The translations under genes and the position numbers were made by a program. DNA of 64,000 nt from Benincasa hispida (taxonomy: Eukaryota > Streptophyta > Magnoliopsida > Cucurbitales > Cucurbitaceae): positions 50,423,691 through 50,487,690 of the forward strand of contig NC_052355.1 in NCBI RefSeq assembly GCF_009727055.1, in the 5' to 3' direction. The notes beneath the pieces are model-generated. The model was not told the origin of the DNA. It saw only the letters and a list, made by a program, of their open reading frames with translations, and searched no databases. Of the stretch, positions 1-10,829 are shown piece after piece. Every line of letters starts with the position of its first letter. Position 1 is the first letter of the stretch.

Positions 1-180
1 TTATGTGGCAATATCAAGAAAGAAAGAATAGAGGAGAGGTGATTGAATCGGTTAAGAATGTCTTCCAATTCTGTTGGGAGAGATGGAGATTTAAAAGAAG
101 GAATCGGAAAGAGGAGAGAATTCTGAATATTCAGTAGTGAAGAAGGAGAGCTCTTGAGAGTGGGAGTTCGAAAGGCATTG

Positions 181-480
181 TCGTGGAGAAGCCATCACAG
201 CGTGCCACTCATCGTCTACGTCCATTAGGTGATCGTGTAGTAAAGCTCAGCGATTGTGTAGCATTTGGTAGACGATCGTATAGTAAAGGTAGGCGATCGT
301 ATAGTAATTGAGGAGGCGATCGTGTAATAGTAATAGCTCAACGATCGTGTAGAAGTTTGTGAGCGATCGCGGAGAATTTAGTAAGCGATCGTTTAATAAT
401 ACTGAACAATCATGTAATAGATTGTAAACGATTGTTTAGCGTCTGGTAAACGATTGAGTGATCATTTGTAAGTGACCATT
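181..480 (+). repeat. 22-bp CGATCG-core tandem array
   Basis: Exact CGATCG cores start at 273, 294, 317, 342, 364 and 386, spaced 21 to 25 bases. They are mostly followed by TRTAG or TTTAA and flanked by decayed versions such as CGATTG. The spacers between cores are poorly conserved. The same array occurs in B/H-type LTRs further right, so this is probably the remains of such an LTR or leader, although I could not identify LTR ends here. Confidence 0.75.
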
Positions 481-2770
481 CGATCTTGTTGATTTCATTC
501 GTTTAATAAAGAAGTTGTTCATAGTTTAATCGCTTTCTTGGAGATTATATCCATCTGTTACGTTAACAAGAACTTCAAGAATTAGTTTCCTAACATACAC
601 ATTATAAACTGGATCTCTAATTCTCACACTTGCTTCATATACTAAACTACTCGTTGCATCAACTCTTTGTGAATCAATAAAGTGATTGATACTAGAAGAA
701 AGTGATTGATATATGATTGATTGTTCTGTGAGGAGAAAAATCAAACAAATGGGATGCTTTCGTTTGATTATAATTGCTCCGAATGGTCATTGAACGAAGC
801 AAACAAACAGATTAGGACTGCGTACTTTTTTGCAGATTTTAAGGCAAAATATGAACACTATTAAGATTTCATTTGATCAATTTCAGAACTAAATTTCATT
901 TCAGCCAGAGATGACTTCAATTGCTCAGCTATGAGTAAACAATATTTTTCACCCTAATTTGATAGTTTTTTTGTTATAGTTTTAAGATTAATTTTCTATT
1001 TCGACACCAAAATTCATAACTTCAAAAGCTAAGAATAAGAAGACAACACACAAAACTGAAAGAGATGAAAATTAGGGATTAAGGGATACCTAAACCAATT
1101 TGATGATGTTGCTAGCGCCAGAGACATGGTGAGCAACCCACCGAACAAAATAATGAACTACATGCCCCTCATAACTTAAAAAATAGACAATTCCTAATGA
1201 GCTGTAATTTATAATTCTGATCTACAAATTTGGGTAGATTTGACTTCTCCTTACTTTGATCTTTCTATTGTGTATAAACTTAATTGTAATTATCTTTGTA
1301 AAATAGACAAATATTTTCATCCACATACAAAAGCAACAAGTTATAACTCAATGCTATGAAAAGTAAGATTTGTTGTAGTGTAATTAATCGTACACCGCAA
1401 ACACAAGCATTAGAAACCTAGCAAATCAAATCAATACACGTTTCAACATTTTTAGAGTTACTAATTCCTCCCGACAACAACCCCTTAAAAATCAGATTTT
1501 TCTAGGATTGCTGATTCCAAACTAGAGATCCAAATAGCCTTTAGAGTCTTTGTCTGAACCCGAGTTCAAACCGAGGACCCAGTGTAATGAGACTAGCGTG
1601 ATAACCAACTACATTTTAGCACTCTAGCACACATAGATACAACATAAATATCACATAGGTCAATTTTTGCAATACAAAATGTGTGTTATCTCCTCATCTT
1701 AGTGGCATAGATATATAAGTAGAAAAAGACATGACATTATATATTTCCATGAAATATTTCACCTTATTGATAGATTAATTAACATCTTTCATAATGCTTA
1801 GGCCAATCTGAGGTATGCATTCAAGGCTCAAGCACTAGAATAAAGAAAGAAATGACATCATACACATATTACGGTTCTCTTATAACAATAATAGATAAGC
1901 TAAGGTCAATGATTCATAATAATTGTAATTAAGATGAAAATTGCAGCAACATATTAGTATCAAAACCACCATAATAATATATAGAAAAATCTACTTCAAA
2001 ATACCTTCAAAGACATTTTTGAATAAATGATTGGATATTATTGATATACTAATAATATACATAAAATGCAATTTAAATTAGTAATTATATACAATTGAAA
2101 TGTCAATGTTATACTTTTTTCGATAAAATTAATATAACTTATATGCCATCAAAATCATATCAAAGTTTTGAAAATTGAACATATTAACTAATATACTTTA
2201 TATTTTGTATATCTATTGACACAATTAATAATTCAATTAAGATATACCATTAATAATCATGTAAAAAATTAAAAACATAACACAACTAACACCATAACCT
2301 AAATCAAACAATTGAATAAAAACAACACCATATCTAAATGAAAGTAAAAAACCAAAAACAATACTCACACAAACATCCACCGTAACATAATAAAAGTCAC
2401 CATATATTAATTGCATTCATGCGGCTTACCAAATGAGAGTATAATGATATCTATGGATGTGCCAATCAAGTTGAAGTATCCCGATGTACTTACATACGGT
2501 TCATCCCTTCACCATGCATATTCAATTATTAAAAAAAAAAGAAAAAAAACATGTATTCCAAAAACACTCCCATTTAAAACATGTCTTTTTATCGCAATAT
2601 GTTTATATATAGGCTAAAATTTATTCTAAGAAAAAGGTTCTCATGCTCCAAGTTTCATGTGTCCAAGCGGAGATGGTGGAATATCTGCCAATGAAAAATT
2701 ATATAATTATCTAACAAAATATCCAAATTAAATATTATCATCATTTTTTTTAGGAATGAAGAGAAGCAAA
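481..2770. other. AT-rich intergenic DNA, no gene seen
   Basis: I see no convincing coding region in either strand. The short open frames at 526-744 and 2411-2617 show no recognisable domain and lack supporting splice structure. The right end must contain the 3' untranslated region of the minus-strand CBP60-like gene, whose stop codon is at 2771-2773. I could not place a polyadenylation site with confidence. Confidence 0.5.
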
Positions 2771-4599
2771 CTATTTATTGCAATACCCACCAAAGTCTAT
2801 CGCAGACAACAAATCTTCAGGAAGTTCATCAATGACGTTAGAATTAGGCCCCAATTCACCAGTCTGTTTTGTTCACATAATATCAACTCAGTTTAAGATG
2901 ATCATCTCAATTAATTAGAATAAGAAAGGGAGTGAACGATAACCTGAAAGTCTTGATTTTCTTGAATAAATTCCACGTTCTGATTGGAATTACCTTGCCC
3001 AGTTTCCATGAAATGATAGTTGGCCTGTTTTTTGGCATACAATAATATTAGTACTAAGTTTAAGCTTTCATTCGAATAGGTAAATTAGGGATTTATTCCT
3101 AATTAGTGTTTTCCATTTTGGTTTTTTTTTTTTTGTTGGGTCTATTGGTGTCTATTTATTCGTCCTTGTATTGTATTTTGATCACGATAATTATTCAGTA
3201 ATAGATACAAAATTAACATGGTATTAGAATTTTAGGGTTCTGATTTTTCTTTTTTTTCTTAAAAAAAACAAGTAAACAAACACAAAAAATACTATAAAGG
3301 AAAATACTAATTAGGAATAAATCCTTAATTTATTTTAACTGGAAAAGAAAGTGAGAGGAAGAAGTCTAAACCTGGAAAGTTGGATCATAATTAGTAGGAA
3401 CATCAACAACACCTTCCATAAGATGGCTTTCGATCCGATTCCATAACTTCTCTGAGTTTGTCATTCCTAGATACTACACATGTAGATATGAAAATAAACA
3501 TGAAAATGATACTGAATTCTTAAATATTTAAAATAAGATAGATATTCGGAGGTTGTATTCTAGGTCATACTCATCTTTCTACAACCTACCAAGTTTACTA
3601 AGTTTATCATGTGAAGAACTTTTTCTTTTCGTTTTAATTATTTAGCTTATTCTCAAGTGGACTCTAAAAAGATAGGTACAACAGTAGACATACACCTAAG
3701 TATGACTCTTAAAATAGTTGGCAGAAAAGATTAAAGTTTCTTTCTTTGTTCGAGAGGTACCATTTTTAGAGCTGTATGACCCTTTTGATGAAGAGCCTCC
3801 CTGAATTCACCCACATTTTGTATACCATCTTTGCTTATCTCTTTAAACGAAGATAACTTGTTGTGTATGGAACCCTGTTTTTTTATTCCGTTCAATCGCC
3901 ATACTTCATCTTTTTCACTTGGACGGTGACATTTTCTCGTCCCTAATAAATAATTTGGGAAAAAATGAGAAATATATTAAGAAAATTGTTGAAAATATTT
4001 ACAAATAATAGCAAAATATCACGATCAATGGTTGGTTTGTTTATGAGGAGAGATAAGAAATAATTATACCTTTCCCTCGCTTGTCGTAAACTTTAAAGGG
4101 TTCAGAAACAGCTTCTCCAATCATACCGAATTCGCGTAAAACATTTTCATCTGTAATTTTGGCTCCCAAACAAAAGGTTTTGGATTTGGTCCAACAGGAA
4201 TTGTCTGTGACAACTAGATTCTTGACGGAGCAAACTCCATTTTTGAGGTAAAATTGGTTGTTTTTCACAGAGATCAAAGATGATGGTTTATCTTCTCTGG
4301 AAGTCAAGATGCTTTCAATGAAATCACTCGAAGTGCAGGGAGTTCGACGTTTGCTAGAGTTGATCTGTCCATCGAGGATGAAGAAGTCGACTGGAGCAGA
4401 CGACAATGAACCCGTGTAGATGATAGTGTAGCCATTCGTGATATCACAAATTCCAAGTTCCAATGCCTCGCCATTTTCAGATTTTATCTCTTCATTATCG
4501 TACATGATTGGGTTAATTGGATTGAGAAAACATAATCTGAATTTCAATGTTCCAGATCCAGATGCAGTAGTTACTTCTTTTCCACTCTCACGTTGTTTG
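2771..4599 (-). CDS. CBP60-like calmodulin-binding protein, exons 4-8
   Basis: Minus-strand exons at 4070-4599, 3781-3942, 3372-3466, 2944-3024 and 2771-2863, each bounded by AG acceptor and GT donor with agreeing phases, ending in TAG at 2771. The first exon encodes the conserved CBP60 core, from KFRLCFLNP through FKVYDKRGK. The next encodes the EVWRLNG segment typical of the family. Known CBP60 proteins are plant-specific calmodulin-binding, DNA-binding regulators; CBP60g and SARD1 drive salicylate defence genes. The first exon opens with the third base of a codon, so it needs an upstream exon. The fitting one (ending on two bases) is at 29226-29287, beyond a retrotransposon nest. After a short GMTNSEKLW motif the usual CBP60 C-terminal domain of roughly 80 residues is not visible, so the protein is shorter than typical members. 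Family assignment is firm; function of this copy is inferred. Confidence 0.85.
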
Positions 4600-4794
4600 C
4601 TGTTTATAATTTTTCAAATTTGACAAAGAAACAAAACTATTTGTTAAATGTATGCCAAAACCACACAAGAATAATACAAAAATGGTACATGAGGTCATAT
4701 ACATGAAGCACAATACATGAAGAGCTAAAGTCCAAGTATAAGCTACCATGCAAGCATTGATGAAAATTCTAACATGTTTTATAGCTAGATAAGT

Positions 4795-5124
4795 TGTTAG
4801 ATGAATTAAATAATGAGACTTAGATGAATTACGTATGTTAATGTAAGAGTTAATTTAGTAGAGTTTCATAAATTAAAATATGGGAGTTAATATGAGTTTC
4901 ATGTAATTAAGTTTGAGTGTATTGGAGCCATGAAAATCCTATAAATAAGATTGTTTTATATTGTTTAACGCAACCAAGTGTATAGAGAAGAATACAATAA
5001 AAGAGTTCAATAAAAGGTGTGAACCAAGTTAGAGTGGTTTTCTCAAATTAAAGTAATTTTGTTTTCTCTCAAATATTCTTTTGTTGATTATTTATTTGTG
5101 AGTGTCGATCACACGCTTCTAACA
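4795..5124 (+). repeat. Element D 5' LTR (copia)
   Basis: A 330-bp LTR starting TGTTAG and ending CTAACA, so the termini are 6-bp inverted repeats. A TATA-like CTATAAATAAG lies at about 4940-4950. It is followed after three bases by a primer binding site, which fixes the right end. The five bases before it are TAAGT; no matching right-hand duplication can be found because the 3' half of D is missing. Confidence 0.85.
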
Positions 5125-5127
5125 AAG

Positions 5128-5143
5128 TGGTATCAAAGTTTGA
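5128..5143 (+). other. Primer binding site, tRNA-iMet type
   Basis: TGGTATCAAAGTTTGA begins three bases after the D LTR. It matches the plant initiator-methionine PBS start TGGTATCA, with differences further in. It shows that D is read on the plus strand. Confidence 0.8.
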
Positions 5144-5159
5144 GTTTGGAGTTTGAAAA

Positions 5160-8114
5160 ACACGAATTGTTTTTGCAAATGGCAAATAACAATTTGGTTC
5201 CCTTTCAAGTGTCTCAACTTGTGAACGAAAAATTATAGCAACTAGTGCATTCATATGAAAGCTCTACTTGGTTCACAAGATGCATGGGACATTGTTAATA
5301 ATGGTTATGAAGAACCAGAAAGTGATGTGGCTTTAAAATCAAACTCAATGAGAAGTTTTGTAAAATACAAGAAAGAAAGACCAAAAGGCTCTTATCATTT
5401 TTCATCAAACCACTGATGATATAAATTTTGAGAAGTTTTCTAGAGCAATTATTACACATCAAGCATGGCAAACTTTGAAGAATACTTACGAAGGAGTAGA
5501 TTGAGTCAAAAAGGTTTGTCTCCAAAAATTGAGAGGTGATTATGAATCATTACATATGAAAGAGTCTGAATCAATCTCAGACTAAACTTCAAGATTGTTA
5601 GTAGTAGTAAATGAAGTGAAGAGATATGGTGAAACAATAAATGATGTGCAAGTAGTAGAAAAAATACTTTGCTCATTGAATGAAAAATTCAATTTCATTG
5701 TTGTAGCGATTGAAGAATCAAAGGATTTAAATACAATATCCATTGATCAACTTATGGATTCTTTACAAGCCCATGAAGAGAAGCTTCTTAAGAAGAACAA
5801 ACAGACATTTGATAACCTTTTTAGTAAATGTTTGAGTCGAGAGATAAAGAAGATTGCCAAGAAAAAGGCAATTGGGGCCGAGGACGTGCTAACAATCGTG
5901 GACATGGAGATTTCAAAGGTCGAGGTCAAGGAAATTACGGTCAAAGAAAATTTGGTGAGAGTAATACAAACTCCAATTCATCAAGAGGTTGTGGAAGACA
6001 AAATTATTCGAGGTAAAATGGAGAAAATCAAATAATGACGAGAGGTATGATAAAAGACAGGTAGAATATGTTGTAATTGTCATAAATTTGGTCATTACTC
6101 TTGGGAATGCAGAAATAAAGTTGAAGAAAATGAAAATTATGTTGAGATAGATGAAGAAAGTGGCGAGTCATCTTCGCTTCTAGTATGCAAAGGTGAGGAA
6201 ACATGTGAAAACAATGCATGGTATATTCGCAGCAGTTCGAATAATCATATGTGTGGATGTAAGTCGATGTTCGTGGAACTTGATGTTGGCGATAATATCA
6301 TATTTGGTGATGCCACAAAAATTCATGTTAAAAGAAAAGGTAACATTTTGATCAACTTGAAGAATGGGAAACATGAGTGATTTTAGTCAACTTGAAGAAT
6401 GGGAAACATAGGTATATCTCTAATGTTTATTATGTGTTTGACATGAAGAATAAAATTTTGAGTTTGGGACAACTCTTAGAGAAAGACTATAATATTTTAA
6501 TGAAGGATTATAGTCTTTCGATAAGGGATCCATCTTAAAGTTTGGTACAATTCTGACGTTGCTAAATGTTTGAAGTCATGTTTGAAAGATCCACATCTTG
6601 GATTTGGTACTTGAGACTTAGGTATTTAAACTTCAATGGTTTGAGACTATTAACAAGGAAGAACATGGTGAAAGGACTGCCATATGTCAAACATCCAAAT
6701 CAATTTTGTGAAGGTTGTCTTAATGAAAAGCAATGAAGGAAAAGTTTTCCACAAGAATCTTCTTTAAAAACAAAGAGACCACTAGAGTTAATTCACGCTA
6801 ATCTTCGTGATCGATCAAACCAAGTTCTTTCGATAAGAATGGTTACTTCTTATTATTTATTAATGATTTTAGCCAAAAAATTTGAGTTTATTTTGTCAAA
6901 GAAAAATTAGAGATATTTGGCATGTTCAAGAGATTTAAAACTCTTATTGAAAAAGAAAGTGGTTATCACCTAAAAGTCCTGAGATCAGACAAGAGAGGAG
7001 AATTAAGATTTTTGCACAGAAAAATGGAATTCATTAGCCTATGGTAGTTCCATAGACTCCTCAATAAAATGGTGTTGTTGAGAGGAATAATAGAATGATA
7101 CTTAATATGGCTCGAAGTATGTTGAAAAGTAAGAAAATGTCAAAAGAACTCTAAGCTCAAGTTGTTGAATGTGCAATGTACTTGTCCAATTGTTCCCCTT
7201 CTAGAAGCTTGTGGAACAAAATTCCTCAACAAGCATGAACAGAAAGAAAACCATTTATTGCTCATTTAAGAGTACTTGGAAGTATTGCTTATACACATAT
7301 ACTCGATCAAAAGCATAATAAGGTCAATGAGAAAAGTGAGAAACATATTTTTGTTGGCTATGATGTAAGCTCAAAAGGCTTCAAGCTTTATAATCCCACT
7401 ATAAAGAAGATGATGGTAAGTAGAGATGTTGTGTTTGATGAGTAAACAACATGGAATTGGAATGATGAACCAAAATACTACAACTTTTTATCTTTCTAAA
7501 GGATGATGATGAATCTATTGTCATTGCTTCTTCATCAACACCACGTACGTCGCTAATCACTCAACAACAAAGCATACCTTGGCATGAGAAGTTTACGAGA
7601 CATATATGATGATGATGTTGAAGAGTTAAGTCAAAGTTTTAATAATCTTACTCTTTTTTGTCTGTTTGGCGATAGTGAATCTTTAAATTTTGAAGAATCT
7701 TCACAAGATAAAAAGTGGAAGACTGTCATGGATGAAGAGATAAAGGCTATAAAGAAGAATGATATGTAGGAACTTTCTGCTCTTCCAAGTGGAAAGGAAG
7801 TAGTAGGTGTCAAATGGGGTTCAGAACAAAAAGAAATGAAAAGGTAGAAGTGGAGAGACATAAGGAAAGATTAGTTGCAAAAGGTTATTCTCAAGAAAAG
7901 GGAGAAGTAGTAGGCCATATTTTCTCTTGTCGCTCGCTTGGAGACCATAAGGATGCGTTGCAATTGCTGCTCAAATTAAATGGAAAATCTTTTAAATGGA
8001 TGTCAAATCAACATTCTTGAATGGATACTTGGAAGAAGAAGTATACTTAGGACAACCTCTTGGCTATGTTGTGATAGCTCAAGAAGATAAAGTTCTGAAA
8101 TTAAAGAAGATATT
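5160..8114 (+). pseudogene. Element D gag-pol, decayed Ty1/copia
   Basis: A likely gag start lies near 5179 but stops and frameshifts follow at once. The longest gag stretch is 5595-6035. A CCHC zinc knuckle (CX2CX4HX4C) is readable at 6069-6110. The protease site has lost its aspartate: the codons at 6228-6236 read R-S-S instead of D-S-G. Integrase fragments run from about 6660 to 7250, the domain ending YNPTIKK-MVSRDVVFDE follows, and reverse transcriptase begins near 7680. RT breaks off at 8114, before the YVDD box, where an LTR fragment starts. Not functional. Confidence 0.85.
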
Positions 8115-8689
8115 GTAAACATCGAACCCTATTTTTCCTACTTAAGTAAGTTAATTAACATGTTAGTCAAGATTAAGAATAAGTTATTAATATGTTTGTA
8201 GGAAAAAGTTTGAAGAATGAAAGAAGGAAAATGTTCTAAGTGTTGAACAAAGTGGCTCTCGTGTAACAAGACAATTGAGGTTTTTGTAAGGAAAATTTTG
8301 GCTAAGTGTGGAAGTCCAAAGTAGCCATCCGTTGAAGGTTGTTGAAGTATGCGGCAACCATGTTCCTAAGTGGTTAGTTGAGCACTTGATGTGTATGTTG
8401 CATGCAGAAAAATGACTAGGTGTAAGCCGCATAAGGTGCCTTGCGTTGAGCAAAGGCATGCGTTGGTAAAAAAAAACCCATGGGAGGTTAGATGGGAAAG
8501 GATGTGCTTGCGAAAGCTTGAAGGCCTTAGGCGTAGGGGGCTGCACGTATGCATTGATGAGCGTGGGTGTAAGATGCACCAAGTAAAGTGCTGCCAAGTT
8601 GAGGTAAGCAAGTTAAGATGTTTTTAAACAAGTTTGTAGAAGATTGGGTACTTATCTCTTTTCCTACACAACTCACTCAGTTTAAGATA
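8115..8689 (+). repeat. LTR fragment, F-like, within D reverse transcriptase
   Basis: The sequence departs from D RT at TGTAAACATCG. Its first 40 bases resemble the start of the minus-strand F LTR read from 58319, including TTCCTACTTAA and later CTAAGTGTTGAA. GCATGCGTTGG and similar CGCAT-type words occur inside. No D sequence resumes on the right, so this is a truncated insertion or a rearrangement point. The right border is approximate. Confidence 0.5.
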
Positions 8690-9726
8690 GGCTAAGAATA
8701 AATGGATTATTAATGAGCTTATCTCACAATGTGTGCAAGAAGAAGATAGGATCAAAAGAGAAAGAATAGAAGGTGCTCAATTGGAAACTGGCTCTCGTGA
8801 TAAGAAGAAAAGGAAATCTACGGCTGTTGCAGAAGAGACATCTCAGCAGAATAAGAGCAAGAAACAGGCTACTGAAAATTCTTATTTTTTATGCAAAAAG
8901 AAGTCACTTCAAGAAAGATTGTCCCAAAGTGGCGTGTAAAGAAGAGTAAAATTCTTACTTTGGTTTGTTCTAAAGTTAATTTAGCTTTTTTACCAACAGA
9001 TACTTGGTGGGTAGATTTTGGTGCTACTACTCACATAAGTATATCAATGCAGGGTTGCCTGTGTTGCTGACCACTAAGTGATGCTGAAAGAATCACCTAT
9101 ATTGGCGATGGAAAACCAGTTCCAGTTGAAGATACTGGGGATTTTAGATTACGTTTAAAACATGGTTGTTAATTGGATTTGAATGAGACTTTTGTTGTAC
9201 CATCATTTAGATGGAATTTAGTTTATATTTCCAATTTGGACAACTTTTATTTTTCTTGTTCTTTTGGAAATAATAAAACTAGTCTTTTTTAAGATTCCAA
9301 ACTTATTGGTACTGATTCTTTAATCGATAATCTATATATCCTTGATTCTTTTCCTTCATTTAACAAAATCGTGTTATCTAATTCATTTGATACAAAGTGT
9401 AAATAAAATGAGAATTTCGCTAAGTTATGGCATAAGTGTTTAGGTCACATCTAGAAATAGAGAATACAGAGACTTGTGTCAAATGAAATCCTTGATTCCC
9501 TTGGTTTAAGTAACTTTGACGTTTCTGTGGAATGTATTAAGGGAAAACATAAAAACCTAAGAAAATTAGGTGCCAACAGATGCTCAAACGTCCTAGAACT
9601 AATACATACAGACATTTGTGGTCAATTGACGGCTTCTTGAATGGACAACAATATTTTATTATGTCCATAGACGGCTATTGAAGATATGGGTACCTATATT
9701 TAATTCATGAGAAGTCCCAATCTTTG
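8690..9726 (+). pseudogene. Element A gag end, protease and integrase N-part
   Basis: Copia coding remnants. A basic gag tail with cysteines is at 8733-8939. A protease-type motif reading DFGATTH is near 9015, with Ser changed to Phe in the usual DSG. A GAG-pre-integrase stretch LWHKCLGH lies near 9426 and an HTDIC-type integrase start near 9605. The integrase frame stops at 9726 where element B is inserted; it resumes after B with its reading frame restored across the CTTTG target duplication. The 5' LTR and most of gag of A are absent. Confidence 0.8.
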
Positions 9727-10829
9727 TGTTGGGGTTGATGCCCTGAAGTCTCGTGTCCTATAGTTTGTAAACAATTTGTACGAATGCTTGTGATGTATAA
9801 TATATGATATTTACTTCATTTCTTGATTTTGCTCATCTGAATGTTTTATTTGCTTTACCACAAACTAAGAAACTAAAATCCCTGGTTATCTTTATGTAAC
9901 TTAAGCATGTATGTGGTGACATACAAGTGGATCATGTCTTAACTGATAACCAAAATGGTCTGTAGTATATAGATATGGGAGGGAAACCTTATCTTGGTAA
10001 CGCTACGGATGCGACCCGCTTTGTGGAATAGTTGCAAGTTAGTAACTTGTCATAGATAGTCTGATCCTGATCATTCGTGTAGAGGGACATGCAAATGGGG
10101 GCATCCTATACAAAGAGTTAGTATAAGACTTGACCAGAAGTCTTAACGTCTCGTTATATAACACCATTCATGACAGAGACTTCACTTCACTAGAAAGACC
10201 ATAAGTAACATGACTTCAGTCCTGAGTGAGTTGGGAAGTCCTACCATTGAGCGCGGTCCTTTGATTTGCATGGGTGTGAGTGGCCAGACCGCCGACTCAA
10301 ACCTACCACTTTGGGGATTCGTCTGATTTAGGAGCTGGGAACTCAGCTACACAAGATCAAATTCACTCTTTCCCCGCAGCAGGGGTAAGTAGATAGATAG
10401 CTCCCTTAAGGGCTGATTCCAGAACTTGAATGATGTAGCGCCATACACCTTTTCTTGGCCCGAGAGGTGTTCACACATAGTTGGACTATGTTGTATTGTT
10501 CATTAGAAGGATTAGTGATACTTAAGGAGTGAGATGTAACTATAAGGGCAAAATGGTAAATTGGCCCAATTGTACTTATGAGTATCTATGAAGGGTTATC
10601 GTACTCATGATTGGTTATATCCAATGGACACAGAAATATATCTGTGGTAAGAAGAGTTTAGCTGTCGGTCTTTAGTGGAATGCCTGATAGTTAACGGATG
10701 GTGGATCTCGTGGCTAAAGATTTTAGTCAACTATTCACGTACCATTAGAGCTTCCAGCCATAGGTCCATAAGGTCCCCTTGGTAACTTGGATAAAGTTGA
10801 GAATCAGTTTTTGGGTCAGTTTGAAATGT
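9727..10829 (+). repeat. Element B 5' LTR, 3'-truncated
   Basis: Starts TGTTGGGGTTGATGCCC right after target duplication CTTTG (9722-9726). It matches the B LTR at 18974 and includes a segment of roughly 360 bp (about 10330-10690) which that LTR lacks. It ends abruptly in the block TTTGAAATGTTC near 10829 and joins integrase code directly. The rest of the LTR, the PBS, gag and protease have therefore been lost in an internal deletion. Confidence 0.8.

Noticed and set aside
5595..6035. 146-codon frame as an independent gene
   Set aside because: It is the gag of element D; the zinc knuckle follows in another frame and the LTR and PBS are just upstream.
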